DNA of 64,000 bases from Ypsolopha sequella. Lineage: Eukaryota > Arthropoda > Insecta > Lepidoptera > Ypsolophidae. The notes beneath the pieces were generated by a model. It did not search any database and was not told where the DNA came from. It saw only the letters and a program-made list of their open reading frames with translations. The stretch lies in NCBI GenBank assembly GCA_934047225.1, contig OW203992.1, forward strand, positions 17,721,501 through 17,785,500. Reading direction: 5' to 3'. The position numbers and the translations under genes were made by a program. Each line of letters opens with the position of its first letter. The stretch's first letter is position 1. Positions 30,316 to 41,000 of this stretch are shown here, piece after piece.

Positions 30316-32293
30316 GTTATATATTAGAGTTGCACAATTCAATATCGAAAGTGTTATACGAAAAAAACCACTCCTCATACAATTTTTGCATAAAAATGAC
30401 ATAGACATTTGTTTACTCAATGAAACAAGGTTGAAAGAAAACAGCACTTTTTACATTTCAGGTTATAATTTAATCAATCAAAATGGTAGTAAAGGTCTTC
30501 ATGGTGTAGCAATCCTGATAAAAGACTCTTTGAAATTTTCTGTTGTCCAAACACCATTTTATGAATATTTACAGTCTGTTGCAATAACTTTGTCTACCGA
30601 TGTTGGTAATCTGTCCATTTTATGTGTTTATGCTCCTCCTGGACATGGTCGATTTAAATGCAGAAAACTAAGACAAATAATAAATAGTCTACCCAAACCT
30701 ACATTATTGTCGGGTGACCTAAATGCACATCATGTTGCGTTTGGCTGTCAGACAACAAAATCGAGAGGTACTGATGTGTTTAACTTATTGGATGAAATAG
30801 ATCTATGCATATTAAACACTGGCTCTCCAACAACAGTGGGGAGGCATAATCACAATCCTTCAGCTATAGATATAAGTTGTATTAGTCCATCTGTTGCTCC
30901 ATTGTGTCAATGGAAAGTACACGATGACTGTATGGGAAGTTATCATTTTCCCACTATTATAGACATACAGACTTCGATACAAAAGTACGAGACTGGGACG
31001 CCATCTGAACGCTACTGCTATAATAAAGCTGATTGGTCGTTATTTAAATCTGAATCAGAAAAAACTTTTAAAAATTTCACCATTAACTTTGAAAATCCAC
31101 TAAATACTTATGAACTTTTCTGTGAATCCCTTTCTAAAATCAAAGACATATGTATCCCAAAAACAAAACCATCTCTAGCTAAAAATATTTATAGAAAAAA
31201 ACCTGTTCCTTGGTGGGACAGTGATTGCTTAGAAGCTGTTAAAAAAAGTAAAGATGCTCTAAATCTATTTAAATCAGATTCAAGTCTTGAAAATTATATA
31301 GCATATAAACGAATTGATGCAATGAAAAAACGTCTTCTTTCGGAAAAAAAGAAAAGTGGATGGGTAAAGCTATGTGAATCGTTTAATAGATACACACCAG
31401 TCAGTACTATATGGAATTATATTAGAAAATTTAAACGGGTTGCTGCATTTAAATCTTCCAAAAATGATGATTGGATACCAGCCTTCTTGGACAAATATGC
31501 ACCAACGTCCCCACCTGAAAAAGAAACAGATAAAATATTATTAGAACATTTTTTTAATAAACCCGGAAGTATAAGGAGCCGTTTTCTTTCTGAATCATTC
31601 ACTTGGCAGGAATTTCTAGGAGCAATTAAATCTAGGAAAGATACTACTCCTGGCCTTGATGACATCTCGTATAAACTGATCAGAAATCTCCACCCAGATG
31701 CACAAAAAACCCTTTTACAGATCTTTAATTTACTATGGGACACCCAAACGATACCAACCAGTTGGAAAACTCAATGTGTTATTCCTATCCTAAAACAAGA
31801 TAAACCTGTCAATGACTACAATTCCTACAGACCTATATCATTATCATCATGTGTAGGTAAGATTTTTGAATACATGTTGAAAGTCCGACTAGATTGGTAT
31901 ATAGAATCAAATAACTTATTACCTGAGCAACAATTTGGTTTTCGCAAAGGGAGGTGTGCCACAGAAAACTTCACATCACTCGTCTCAGACATAAAGAATT
32001 CTTTTTTCAGTCATTCTTCAACAATTTGTGCCTTTTTGGATGTGCAAGGTGCTTTTGACAATGTCAATCCAACTGTCCTCACTGAGATTTTGAGTGATCT
32101 GAAAATACCGGGTAAAGTCTGTAAATGGGTATTTAACTTTTTGTATGAAAGAAGCATGTATCTCAAATACAATGACATCATACATGGCCCTAGATTTGTA
32201 TATAAAGGTACAATGCAGGGTGCTACTATCTCTCCCTTACTTTATAACTTATACACTTGTCAAATTAATAAGTATTTGACCGGAAAAGACATA
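30308..32293 (+). CDS. LINE ORF2, 5' part (endonuclease and RT fingers/palm)
   Basis: ATG at 30308 overlaps the ORF1 stop by 8 nt. APE-type endonuclease (about 1-220) shows LLNETRLKENS, VYAPPGHGRF, LLSGDLNAHH, SAIDISCI and a final GSYHFP. RT: KDTTPGLDDISYKLI, YRPISLSSCVGKIFE, GFRKGRCATEN, AFLDVQGAFDNVNP and MQGATISPLLYNLY (motif B). The frame is cut after codon 662 by the transposon at 32294, before the FADD box. In the family this protein nicks the target and reverse-transcribes the RNA in place. Confidence 0.92.
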
Positions 32294-32312
32294 AAAGGAC
32301 ATCATTCATTTT

Positions 32313-32753
32313 GGGCTAAATCTGAAAGTGCCGGCCAATTAAAAATAATGTTATATTTCGTTAGAATATGTAATTATATTTATTTGCTACTATGAGACCA
32401 AAGCGGTAGGGTCATTCTCTGCTTTATTATATGAGTTTGAAAAATCGATATTTTTTTCTGGGCTAAATATGAAAGTGCCGGCAAAAACAAATATAATTTT
32501 ATATTCCATTAGAATATGTAATTAGATTTATTTGTTACTACAAGACAAAATATGTAGGGTCATTCTCTGCTTTATTATATGACTTCGAAAAATCTATATT
32601 TTTTTTGGCTAAGTATGAAAGTGCCGGCCAAACAAAAATAACGCTATGTTTCGTTAGAATATGTAATTGTATTTATTTGTTATTATGAGACAAAAGCTGT
32701 AGGGTCATTCTTTGCTTTATTCTGTGAGCTCGAAATCGATATTTTATGCTTTT
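32313..32753 (+). repeat. Three tandem ~147-bp subterminal repeats
   Basis: Units start at about 32313, 32460 and 32606 with ggctaaatctgaaagtgccgg, and each contains gttagaatatgtaatt and gtagggtcattctctgc. One inverted unit lies at about 35812-35922. Subterminal arrays like this often bind the transposase; that is inference here. Confidence 0.85.
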
Positions 32754-33198
32754 TATAAAGGCGTATGATTGATGGCATAAAATGGATTGTTTTTAGTGTA
32801 GAAAAACATAATCACGAGTATGTAATACTATAATAAGTCTCTAGAGTATTGCACATTTATAATTGAACTAAAATATTACTTTGAGTAACAAACAAATCAG
32901 TGTCTAAAACCCCGTTTCTGCGTAAACAAGGATAATTATAGATTGGGTTTGGGTTTTTTTACCTGACGCAATCAGCCTCGCTACAGGTGAGATAGAAATA
33001 TAAGCGCAACCATAGGAGGGAGCGAGACGCTAAATCCTTATCTACACGTAATTGTCACACAATTAACGGTGGTAAGTACAAGTAAAAAAAGGAGAAAGGG
33101 TTAATTAACATTTAGTTATCCATGGGACTTATGTTACATCGGACGGCTATCTCTAAGCACGCGACCTCTGGTTAGTGGACAGTTACTGTTTTTACATC

Positions 33199-35509
33199 AT
33201 GAACGAACAATTGTGTATAAGGTGTCGTGAAATAATTGGGGGGAAGCGCTGGTACACCTGGGTTTCTCGAGAGCAAGAATTCATCGATATTGCTCAGATT
33301 GTTTTAGAAGAATTAATGGAAAATCAAGTAAGTATTGACCTACAGTTATTTTTGCACTAAAGAGTGATATATTATATTTTATTGTTAAAACGATGTTGTC
33401 GTCATTAATTTTGAACCCTGCATTGCATTTTGAGTCAGATCAACACTGTTGTTTAATCAGAATGACATTCCTATATGTCTAAATGTAAGGATGCTATGGA
33501 CTGCCCTGACCAGCTCAACGTGTGCGTAAAACTTGCAACAAAAGAAGAACGTGTCTCTTATATGAGTCTACTACAGAGATTCTGCAGAGATGATTCTTGG
33601 TTTCTTAAGAACTTGCTCATACTTATACGTACATACAAACACTAAAGTATGAATATTAATGTGTAAGGAACAGAAAGGATTCCGTTATTGGCCTTTGTTT
33701 TAGTAGAGTTACCATTTTTCTTACTTGTTTTGTACAGTGCTGCGCATTTAAGTTTCATTGATAAATAAATAACGTGGCTATGTCTATGAGATAACAATAT
33801 GATATGTATATTTTTTTGTTGTTCTAGATGCCACCAACGGATTTCATTTGCCGAGCTTGTTGGCAAAGGGCAGAAAGGACACATCAACGAATTTTACGGG
33901 AAGTACGCCAGGACAACGTTGCTGAGGAAAATAATAACGAAAACCGTCAAGCTGCAGGGTCAACATTAGCACTACCTGGTTTCAAGCGTACTCCCAACAC
34001 TACTGTAAATTGTGTTTTTGAGCATTGTCAGAATATGTCCAGACTCCGCATACCACAAAACATTATTTGTCGTATGTTATGTCGTTACAACCTCATGATT
34101 CCTGAAAATGGCCGCGTTTGTGAAGAACACTTGCAACAAAATGTTTGGCATGAACTCCCACTGCAAAATAACTTAATGGAAGAGTTCACTGCAAATCAGA
34201 TTGTTTACACTCTCACCATAGCGAAAAACCACATCACATCTGAGTTTTTAAACTTCGAGGAGTACGAAGACATAAATCCAAGTGAATTCCGCACGTGGAC
34301 CAGTATTACGAAAGAACAGTTCTCTTCTTTGTTAGAAAATGTGCCCAGCCTCAATAATAATCGATGCAAAAAAACTATGCTCGCAGCGGTATTAACAAAA
34401 ATGCGGACCGGAGATTCCAATGTAAGACTAGCCTCAATATTCAAAATGTCCGAATCAACTTTTCAAAGAATGTTGAAGAAAGGTCGTGAAGCATTGATGG
34501 CGGACTATGTGCCGTCACGAGTTGGTTTCGACCACATGACCCGTGAGGAAGTGGTCCAACGAAACTTGATAGTCCCAGAAAGACTGTAGATAACGAAGAA
34601 GGCGGTTTTCATTGGTTCTTTAGGCCGGGGGACGTATTTATTTTAGACCGCGGATTCAGGGACTCGGTGAGGTCCCTTGAAGACTACGGCTACGTAGTGC
34701 ATATGCCGGAGACAAAGAACCGAAGGGAACTGCAGCTTACCACTGACCAAGCCAACAAGTCTCGGCTTGTGACCATTTGTCGTTGGGTGATCGAAGTCAT
34801 AAATGGACGTTTCAAAATAGATTTTCGCCTATTAAGAATAGTCCACAGTAACCGATCACTAAGACATATGATGGACTACTTTAGAATTGCTGCAGCTCTT
34901 ATAAATGACTTCCATGTCCTGATCGACAATAATGTGCATGCTAATGAGTTTTTAAGAATTATTAATGAAAGAATAACTCTGCCTAATAGATTAGCAGATC
35001 TTGTCATCACTAATAACTACAATAGAAGGAGAGCACATTTCCAGTCGATGACAGCCAATACGCCGGAATTTGACCAGTTCCCCAGATTTACGCAAGAGCA
35101 ACTGACATTGTTTGCCTTGGGCAGCTATCAAATAAAGCAGGCTCGAAGCTATTATGGGGAGCATATTCAACCTGATGGTGCGTTTATCATAGAGCTTGGT
35201 GGAGACATGCCAGCTCAAGAGGTTCGGGAACTGGATGGAAGAGACCTTTGGCTTATAAGAGGTCGCATACAGTCAAGACACGTTCAAGCCAAAACTTACT
35301 ACGTTTACATCGCCGTTGAGCCAACTTTACTCGGAAGAGAAGCAATTCCTCATTACTACTGTAGCTGCAATATTGGGAGACGTACATTAGGATGCTGTGC
35401 ACACGTTATGACCATCATATGGTACATGGGTTTTGCGCGGCATGATCCCACCATAGTTCCACCGGCAGAGGGTCTGGAAAATATAATAGTCAGACAGAAC
35501 GAATATTAA
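33199..35509 (+). pseudogene. DDE_Tnp_4-like transposase with C-terminal SWIM zinc finger (internally deleted)
   Basis: Exon 1 33199-33327 (CIRCREIIGG, donor GTAAGT) joins an exon from 33828 (acceptor gttgttctag), giving a C-x2-C ... C-x2-C N-terminal cluster (CIRC, CRAC). A helical region with a helix-turn-helix-like segment (LASIFKMSESTFQRMLKKGR) follows to a TAG at 34587-34589. The DDE core resumes in another frame at 34589: FRPGDVFILDRGFRDS (second D) and CRWVIEVINGRFK (E). The SWIM finger YYCSCNIGRRTLGC, then CAH, lies near the C-terminus (stop 35507-35509). The segment that should hold the first catalytic Asp is missing at about 34585-34590. The combination suggests an IS5/Harbinger-like family; the exact one is uncertain. 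Confidence 0.8.
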
Positions 35510-35950
35510 CCTTTTTACTGTTTTGTTTTTTTCAAATAAATATTTTATTCCATGTTACCGTTTTATTCAGATTTAAACCAATTAATTTATTATTTATTAA
35601 GTTAGATAAGTGAAATTCAGGTTAGTTTATTGAAAAAGTATGAATATGACTATTTATAGCTGGTGAAAGAGTACAGAGAATAACCCCTGTGCATTGATTT
35701 CATAGTAAAATATGTTCAAAACATCTTTTCTGCACAACAAATCATTAATAATGTGATATTTTTTCGAAAATTAATACAAAAATAATAATTTTCGAAATCA
35801 TCTAACTAAGTAGAGAATGACCCTACAACTTAGGTACCATAGCAAAAAATGAATATAATGACACATTTTATCGAAATATAACATTATAATTTTTTGGCCG
35901 GCACTTTCAGATTTAGCCCAAAAATGTATGAACGCTGAATGATGTCCTTT

Positions 35951-37747
35951 CTGCAATTTGCAGATGACTTGTTAATATATACTGTAAATACAAATGTAAA
36001 TGTAGCTGTAAATAATCTGAACAATGCGCTTGTACAGGTTCACAACTACTATTCTAATAAACTTAAACTTAATATCAATGCTGACAAAAGTGGTGCAATG
36101 ATATTTTCTAAGAAATATAATGATGAAGAGAAATATTCTTTAAAATATGATGGAAAACCTTTGCCATGGCTACATGAAAAGAAATTTTTAGGTGTTTGGC
36201 TGGACAAAAAATTGTCATTTCATGACCATGTAAACCACATTATACAAAATGCTTCAAAAGGCCTGAATATACTACGGTCATTGGCTGGGGTACATTGGGG
36301 TTCTGATCCAAAAATTTTATCAATGCTGTATAAGAGTATAGTACGTAGTCACTTTGATTATAGTTCACTGGCGTATATGAATGCAAATCTCTCACTGCTA
36401 CGCAAATTAGAAATCATACAGAATAAAGCTTTAAGAATTATAACAGGTGCCATGTGTTCAACACCAATAAACGCCATGCAGTGTGAGACTTGCATTCCTC
36501 CTCTACATTTCAGACGCTTGCAGATAGCTGAGAGATTTTGTCTTAAATTATTATCCTCAGAATATAGATGTGTTTTAGATAGAATAATTCCACAACAGAA
36601 TATATTAACAAACAACTTGGGTTCATATATAAATAGCACACAACTATTATCTGGTCATGTGCCTGAACTATTAAGAATTATAATTCACCTCAAATCAATA
36701 ACTGTAAATATGTATAAAAATTACATTTGGCCAATTTATAAGGCTGATCATTTTAACATACTAATTAATAATATCACTGTACATAAGAACACTATCCAAA
36801 ACCAACATGATTTACTGGAATTCTTATCAGAAAACCAATTATATTCACTGTATACTGATGGTTCAAAGTCGGATGATAGTGTAACTTCAGCTTTTTATGA
36901 CCCCCAACAAAAGCTAACTAAATGTTTTAAGATTGATAAGAATTGCAGTATATTTACAGCTGAAAGTTATGCGATCTACCAAGCACTTGTACATACTGAA
37001 AATATTGACCATTCCAATGTCATGATCTTTTCTGACTCTTTAAGTGTATTATTGGCATTAGAAAGTAACCCATTTCAATATAACCTCAATTATTTGATCT
37101 ATAGCATAAGAAATGTAATATATAATTTAAAAATTAGTGGTAAGAGTATAAGTCTCATGTGGGTACCTTCTCATAAGGGTATCACCGGAAACGAAATCGC
37201 TGATAAAACAGCTAAAAATCCTTGCGGTGAAGACCACTCCATGGACCTTAAGATACCATTTACTGACTTCCACACTCAATTGACAGAGAACCTGAAATCA
37301 TTATGGGTTAATTATTGGAAAGAAGTAAGCAAAGAAAAAGGGAAATGGTACGCTGAGATCCAAAAAAACCCGCCCGCCCAACCTTGGTACCACAGAAACA
37401 AGGCAGTGAATTCCAGAAAATATGTCACGACTCTAAACAGAATGCGATTCGGTCATTGCCAAACCCGTACTCACCTATTCAGACTTAAACTGGTTGAAGA
37501 CTCCAAATGCATTTACTGCGATGAGGAAAACGCTGATTTGAGCCACCTAGTATTCAAATGTCAACAGTTTGGCATTCACAGACTAATTCTTGTGACAGAA
37601 CTCGATGATATTTGTGAATCTGCTACAACCAAGGAACTTTTAAATTCCTCGGCAACAACAACGCGCCTCCTACAAGATCTTTTGGCCGATCCAAAATACT
37701 TTACACCCCTGTACAAATTTATTATTAACACTGTAAATAAACTTTGA
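35951..37747 (+). CDS. LINE ORF2, 3' part (RT motif C, thumb, RNase H)
   Basis: Continues ORF2 in the same frame after the transposon. LQFADDLLIYT (RT catalytic box) is followed at once by thumb motifs (KKFLGVWLDKKLSFHDHV) and an RNase H domain: LYTDGSKSDDS, IFTAESYAIYQAL, IFSDSLSVLLAL and WVPSHKGITGNEIADKTA, i.e. the D-E-D-D set. A C-terminal Cys/His knuckle CIYCDEENADLSHLVFKC ends the protein; stop TGA at 37745-37747. The frame is intact, so apart from the insertion the protein is undamaged. Confidence 0.92.
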   Translation: MQFADDLLIYTVNTNVNVAVNNLNNALVQVHNYYSNKLKLNINADKSGAMIFSKKYNDEEKYSLKYDGKPLPWLHEKKFLGVWLDKKLSFHDHVNHIIQNASKGLNILRSLAGVHWGSDPKILSMLYKSIVRSHFDYSSLAYMNANLSLLRKLEIIQNKALRIITGAMCSTPINAMQCETCIPPLHFRRLQIAERFCLKLLSSEYRCVLDRIIPQQNILTNNLGSYINSTQLLSGHVPELLRIIIHLKSITVNMYKNYIWPIYKADHFNILINNITVHKNTIQNQHDLLEFLSENQLYSLYTDGSKSDDSVTSAFYDPQQKLTKCFKIDKNCSIFTAESYAIYQALVHTENIDHSNVMIFSDSLSVLLALESNPFQYNLNYLIYSIRNVIYNLKISGKSISLMWVPSHKGITGNEIADKTAKNPCGEDHSMDLKIPFTDFHTQLTENLKSLWVNYWKEVSKEKGKWYAEIQKNPPAQPWYHRNKAVNSRKYVTTLNRMRFGHCQTRTHLFRLKLVEDSKCIYCDEENADLSHLVFKCQQFGIHRLILVTELDDICESATTKELLNSSATTTRLLQDLLADPKYFTPLYKFIINTVNKL

Positions 37748-38041
37748 TAAAATTGATGTGAAAGTGATAGAAGAAAAAAGAAAACAATAACTACGGGCTC
37801 AAAAGGACAAGAATCCAGAGCTGTTAAAATATTAAAAAAAAAAAAAAAAAGGTCGCGCGTGTTTTCTTGCTAAGAACAAGAAAAAGCAAAAGACAAACTA
37901 TTCAAAACAAACGGAACTTTGATAGTCAACTGGATAAGTACCTACCTAAATTAAATAAGAAGAGACAAGATTATATAAAGTCAATCTCGGTCCATTTCTT
38001 GATCAAGGTTATGTAGCCCTTGTAACAAACAAATCGTGGAC

Positions 38042-41000
38042 ATGGAAAGGCAAAAAGCTAGTCCAGAGCAGTTGAATATGCTTTTACGTTTTCTCGAAGA
38101 TGACAAGGAGCTAGCCCTTGGTAAATTTATGGGCCTAAAAAGTAAAATGAGACAAACTAGAACCTGGATAAAAATAACTGAGAAACTCAATGCAAGCTGT
38201 GGTAAGCATACTGGAGCAATTAAAACACCAGGAAAATGGCAGCGGGTGCGTTAAGTATTCAGTCATTTTCCTTCATAATGTTTCGCTATCTCGACTTTTG
38301 AAACAGTATTATGTAAGTACCTACATATTAGAGCTAAATTACTTTGGAAAAATTTAAGGTTTTACAGCGCTTTAACTAAAATGAACGGTTTCAGAATATG
38401 CTTTATTGATACCCATTGTTTTTTTTAAATCATGCATTTGTTATATTTTAAGGTGATATACCGTGCTAGCAAAGGCCCCCGTTACTCCAGGCAGAAAGAC
38501 CCGCAGTGCGAAAGGGACGGAATCGGGGAAAATTGTTAAAAAGTCGGTTTTAAATGAATGCAAAATTAACTAAAATATCTACAAAAATTCCATAACCAGT
38601 AATTTAGGTGTACTTAGTTAAAACCCATCTAAATAAATATTTTTCAAGTCTGTATGCTATCCTAATTTGTCAGAATATCAAAAAAAGTGTAAATTTAGAC
38701 CTGATTTCAATAATTATTTCTATCGAATGAAATTCCTCCTATCGCGTTTCTGATAGACCAAAATCTAGTAAAAGGTCCCAAAATTGTTATACTAATTTAT
38801 TTTACTCGGAACTTCATTAAAAGAGCAGATAAATAACTTCAAAAGTGTCAATTTTCACGGTATTGCCCCTTAATCATCTTGGCAAAATTTTGCCATTATT
38901 ATTTTGCATTATATATTTGCTTTTTGCCAAAGGTATTTAGGTGGTAGAGCTGATTCTGGGCTCATCTCAATGAGGATAAGTCACATAACGGGAGAAACCA
39001 ATTTTGACTATTACATTGCATGTGTTATGATTTTCTGAGTACACTACTTTTTGATTTTTTGAAATCCGTCCATAAATGGCAAAGTTATTTAATATTTTAT
39101 CGGGCTTGATTTTAAAACGCGCGCCTCCCGCCCGTGGATACCGATGTCGTCATCACACACAGACCCCGCGCGATCGCAGTCGTCCAGTACGCACATTCGT
39201 GATTAGTAGCGAACACTCGGTTTTTTTTCGAGTTTTATGCATTATCGGTTTATTGTTTCGGTGTTCTGTAATAATGAGCAACAAATTGGAAGATGGATTC
39301 GAAAAAGGACAGTCAGATAATCTACCTAAAGTGGATTCTTTCATGGTTTTTGAATACTTAAACAATCATGTGAAGTATACCAGCGCTGAAATCCGAGGTT
39401 GGAAGCTTCAACGGTAAGTACCTACCAAATTTAATGTGTTAGTTAGTGAGTTTAGGCCTAGGTACTTTTTCCCATGGCTGTTGCGGTAGGTAATGTGAAA
39501 ATAATAAAATAACCTGGGTAAAAAGGTACATGGACAGCATAACACACTCCATCATAAAAACGTTAGTCAAGTCAAGTACCTACATTATTTCTTCCTACGG
39601 AGTTCGAGTTGATGTTTTTGTAAGCAGGCAACTGCAGGCATGATTCATTGCGATTTAGTAAGTGCCGGTTTCAAGTTCACCTAAACATTATAGACCGGGA
39701 GCGCGCCGTAGATTAACTAACATTAGCGGATACCTACCATGTTTTTTGTTTCGATGCACTTAAATGGTGCAACCGCATCAGGTAATGTGATGTAGGTATT
39801 TAATGCTGTATGATTATTACAGGTCTGTACGAGAGTCATATGGCGACGATGCCGTAGGGTATGTCCAAGTCCAAAGAAATGGAAATGTGTGCACAGTAAA
39901 GGCAAGAATAACACCGGAGCATAAAGTAAAAACTAAAGGTTATAGCTGCACTCTCAAATGTGAAGAAAATGATAAAACTATTATTGATGTTACTTGTCAT
40001 GATTGTGCTGCACAAAAAGGAGGTTGCAAACATAGTGTAGCATTTCTTATGTGGATACACAGACGCAGTGAAGAGCCTTCTCCAACTGAAAAAAAATGTT
40101 ATTGGGCCAAACCAAAACTGGCCACAGTGGGCACAACCTTGAAATTTATAAAAGCCAAAGATATCGGTTCCAGCGCTGGAGATATTGACGATAACGCTAA
40201 TGTAAGAAGTGAACAATTTTTTAACAAACTGGTGCACAATATACAGTTAAATTCTATTAGGATTCAGTTAACAAGTTACGTTACACAGAATGAACTTACG
40301 AAATTATCATTGCATAACTTGATAAATGATTATAAAAAAGAAGGTAACGACACGAACAGTGCACAAGGCTTCATCGATTATTGTACAACAAAACAAACAC
40401 CAGAAAAGTGTTCAAAAATAGAACAAGAAACTCTATCTCAAGCTCAGTCTCCTTTATGGCATGAGATGCGATATTGCAGAATAACCGCGTCAAAAATACA
40501 CGACGCCGCCCATTGCAAAACCCCTGATGGTTCATTAGTTGAGCAAATATTCGGTGCAACCATACCAGAAACTCCTGCAATGCGAAGAGGCAAAGTACTG
40601 GAACCTGATGTTAGGGCAAAAGTAGCAAAATTGAGAAAATTTGTAATCGAAAATGGTGGGCTGTTTTTGAAAAGTGATTGGCCTATTTTAGGTGCATCTC
40701 CTGATGGCTTAACACAAGAATATGTCATAGAAATAAAATGTCCCATGACCACACAAGGCAAAGAAAGCTTTATTAAAAATAATCGTCTCACAAACAAATC
40801 AAAAGGTCAAATCCAGCTGCAAATGTTTTTTTGCAACAAAACTAAAGGGCTTTTTTGTGTTGCTGATAAGAATTTTGAAGCTAACAAAGAAGTAGAAATC
40901 TTTGAAGAAGATTTTGATGAAATTTACTGCAAAGATCTTTTGGAAAAGTCAACAAGTTTTTGGAAACACTCAGTCTTTCCTAAATTGGTCAAAACTTAGG

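Larger units (their letters stand above)
32294..35950. mobile_element. DDE/SWIM DNA transposon inserted in the LINE
   Basis: The ends form an inverted repeat: AAAGGACATCATTCA (32294-32308) and TGAATGATGTCCTTT (35936-35950), followed inward by TTTTGGGCTAAATCTGAAAG on both sides; the left side lacks about 11 bp between the two blocks. The left subterminal region has three tandem 147-bp units and the right end has one inverted unit. It encodes a broken transposase with Cys-rich N-terminus, DDE_Tnp_4-like core and SWIM zinc finger. No clear target duplication is seen; the flanks read gacata and ctgcaa. Confidence 0.85.
28935..37850 (+). mobile_element. Full-length LINE with RNase H (I/LOA/Jockey group), interrupted
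   Basis: Flanked by an 11-bp target duplication GGTCGCGCGTG (28924-28934 and 37851-37861) and ending in an A16 tail (37835-37850). It has a short 5' UTR, a CCHC ORF1, and an ORF2 with AP endonuclease, RT and RNase H. ORF2 is split by a 3.66-kb DNA transposon at 32294-35950. Without that insert it is about 5.26 kb, a normal size for a complete element. Confidence 0.92.
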
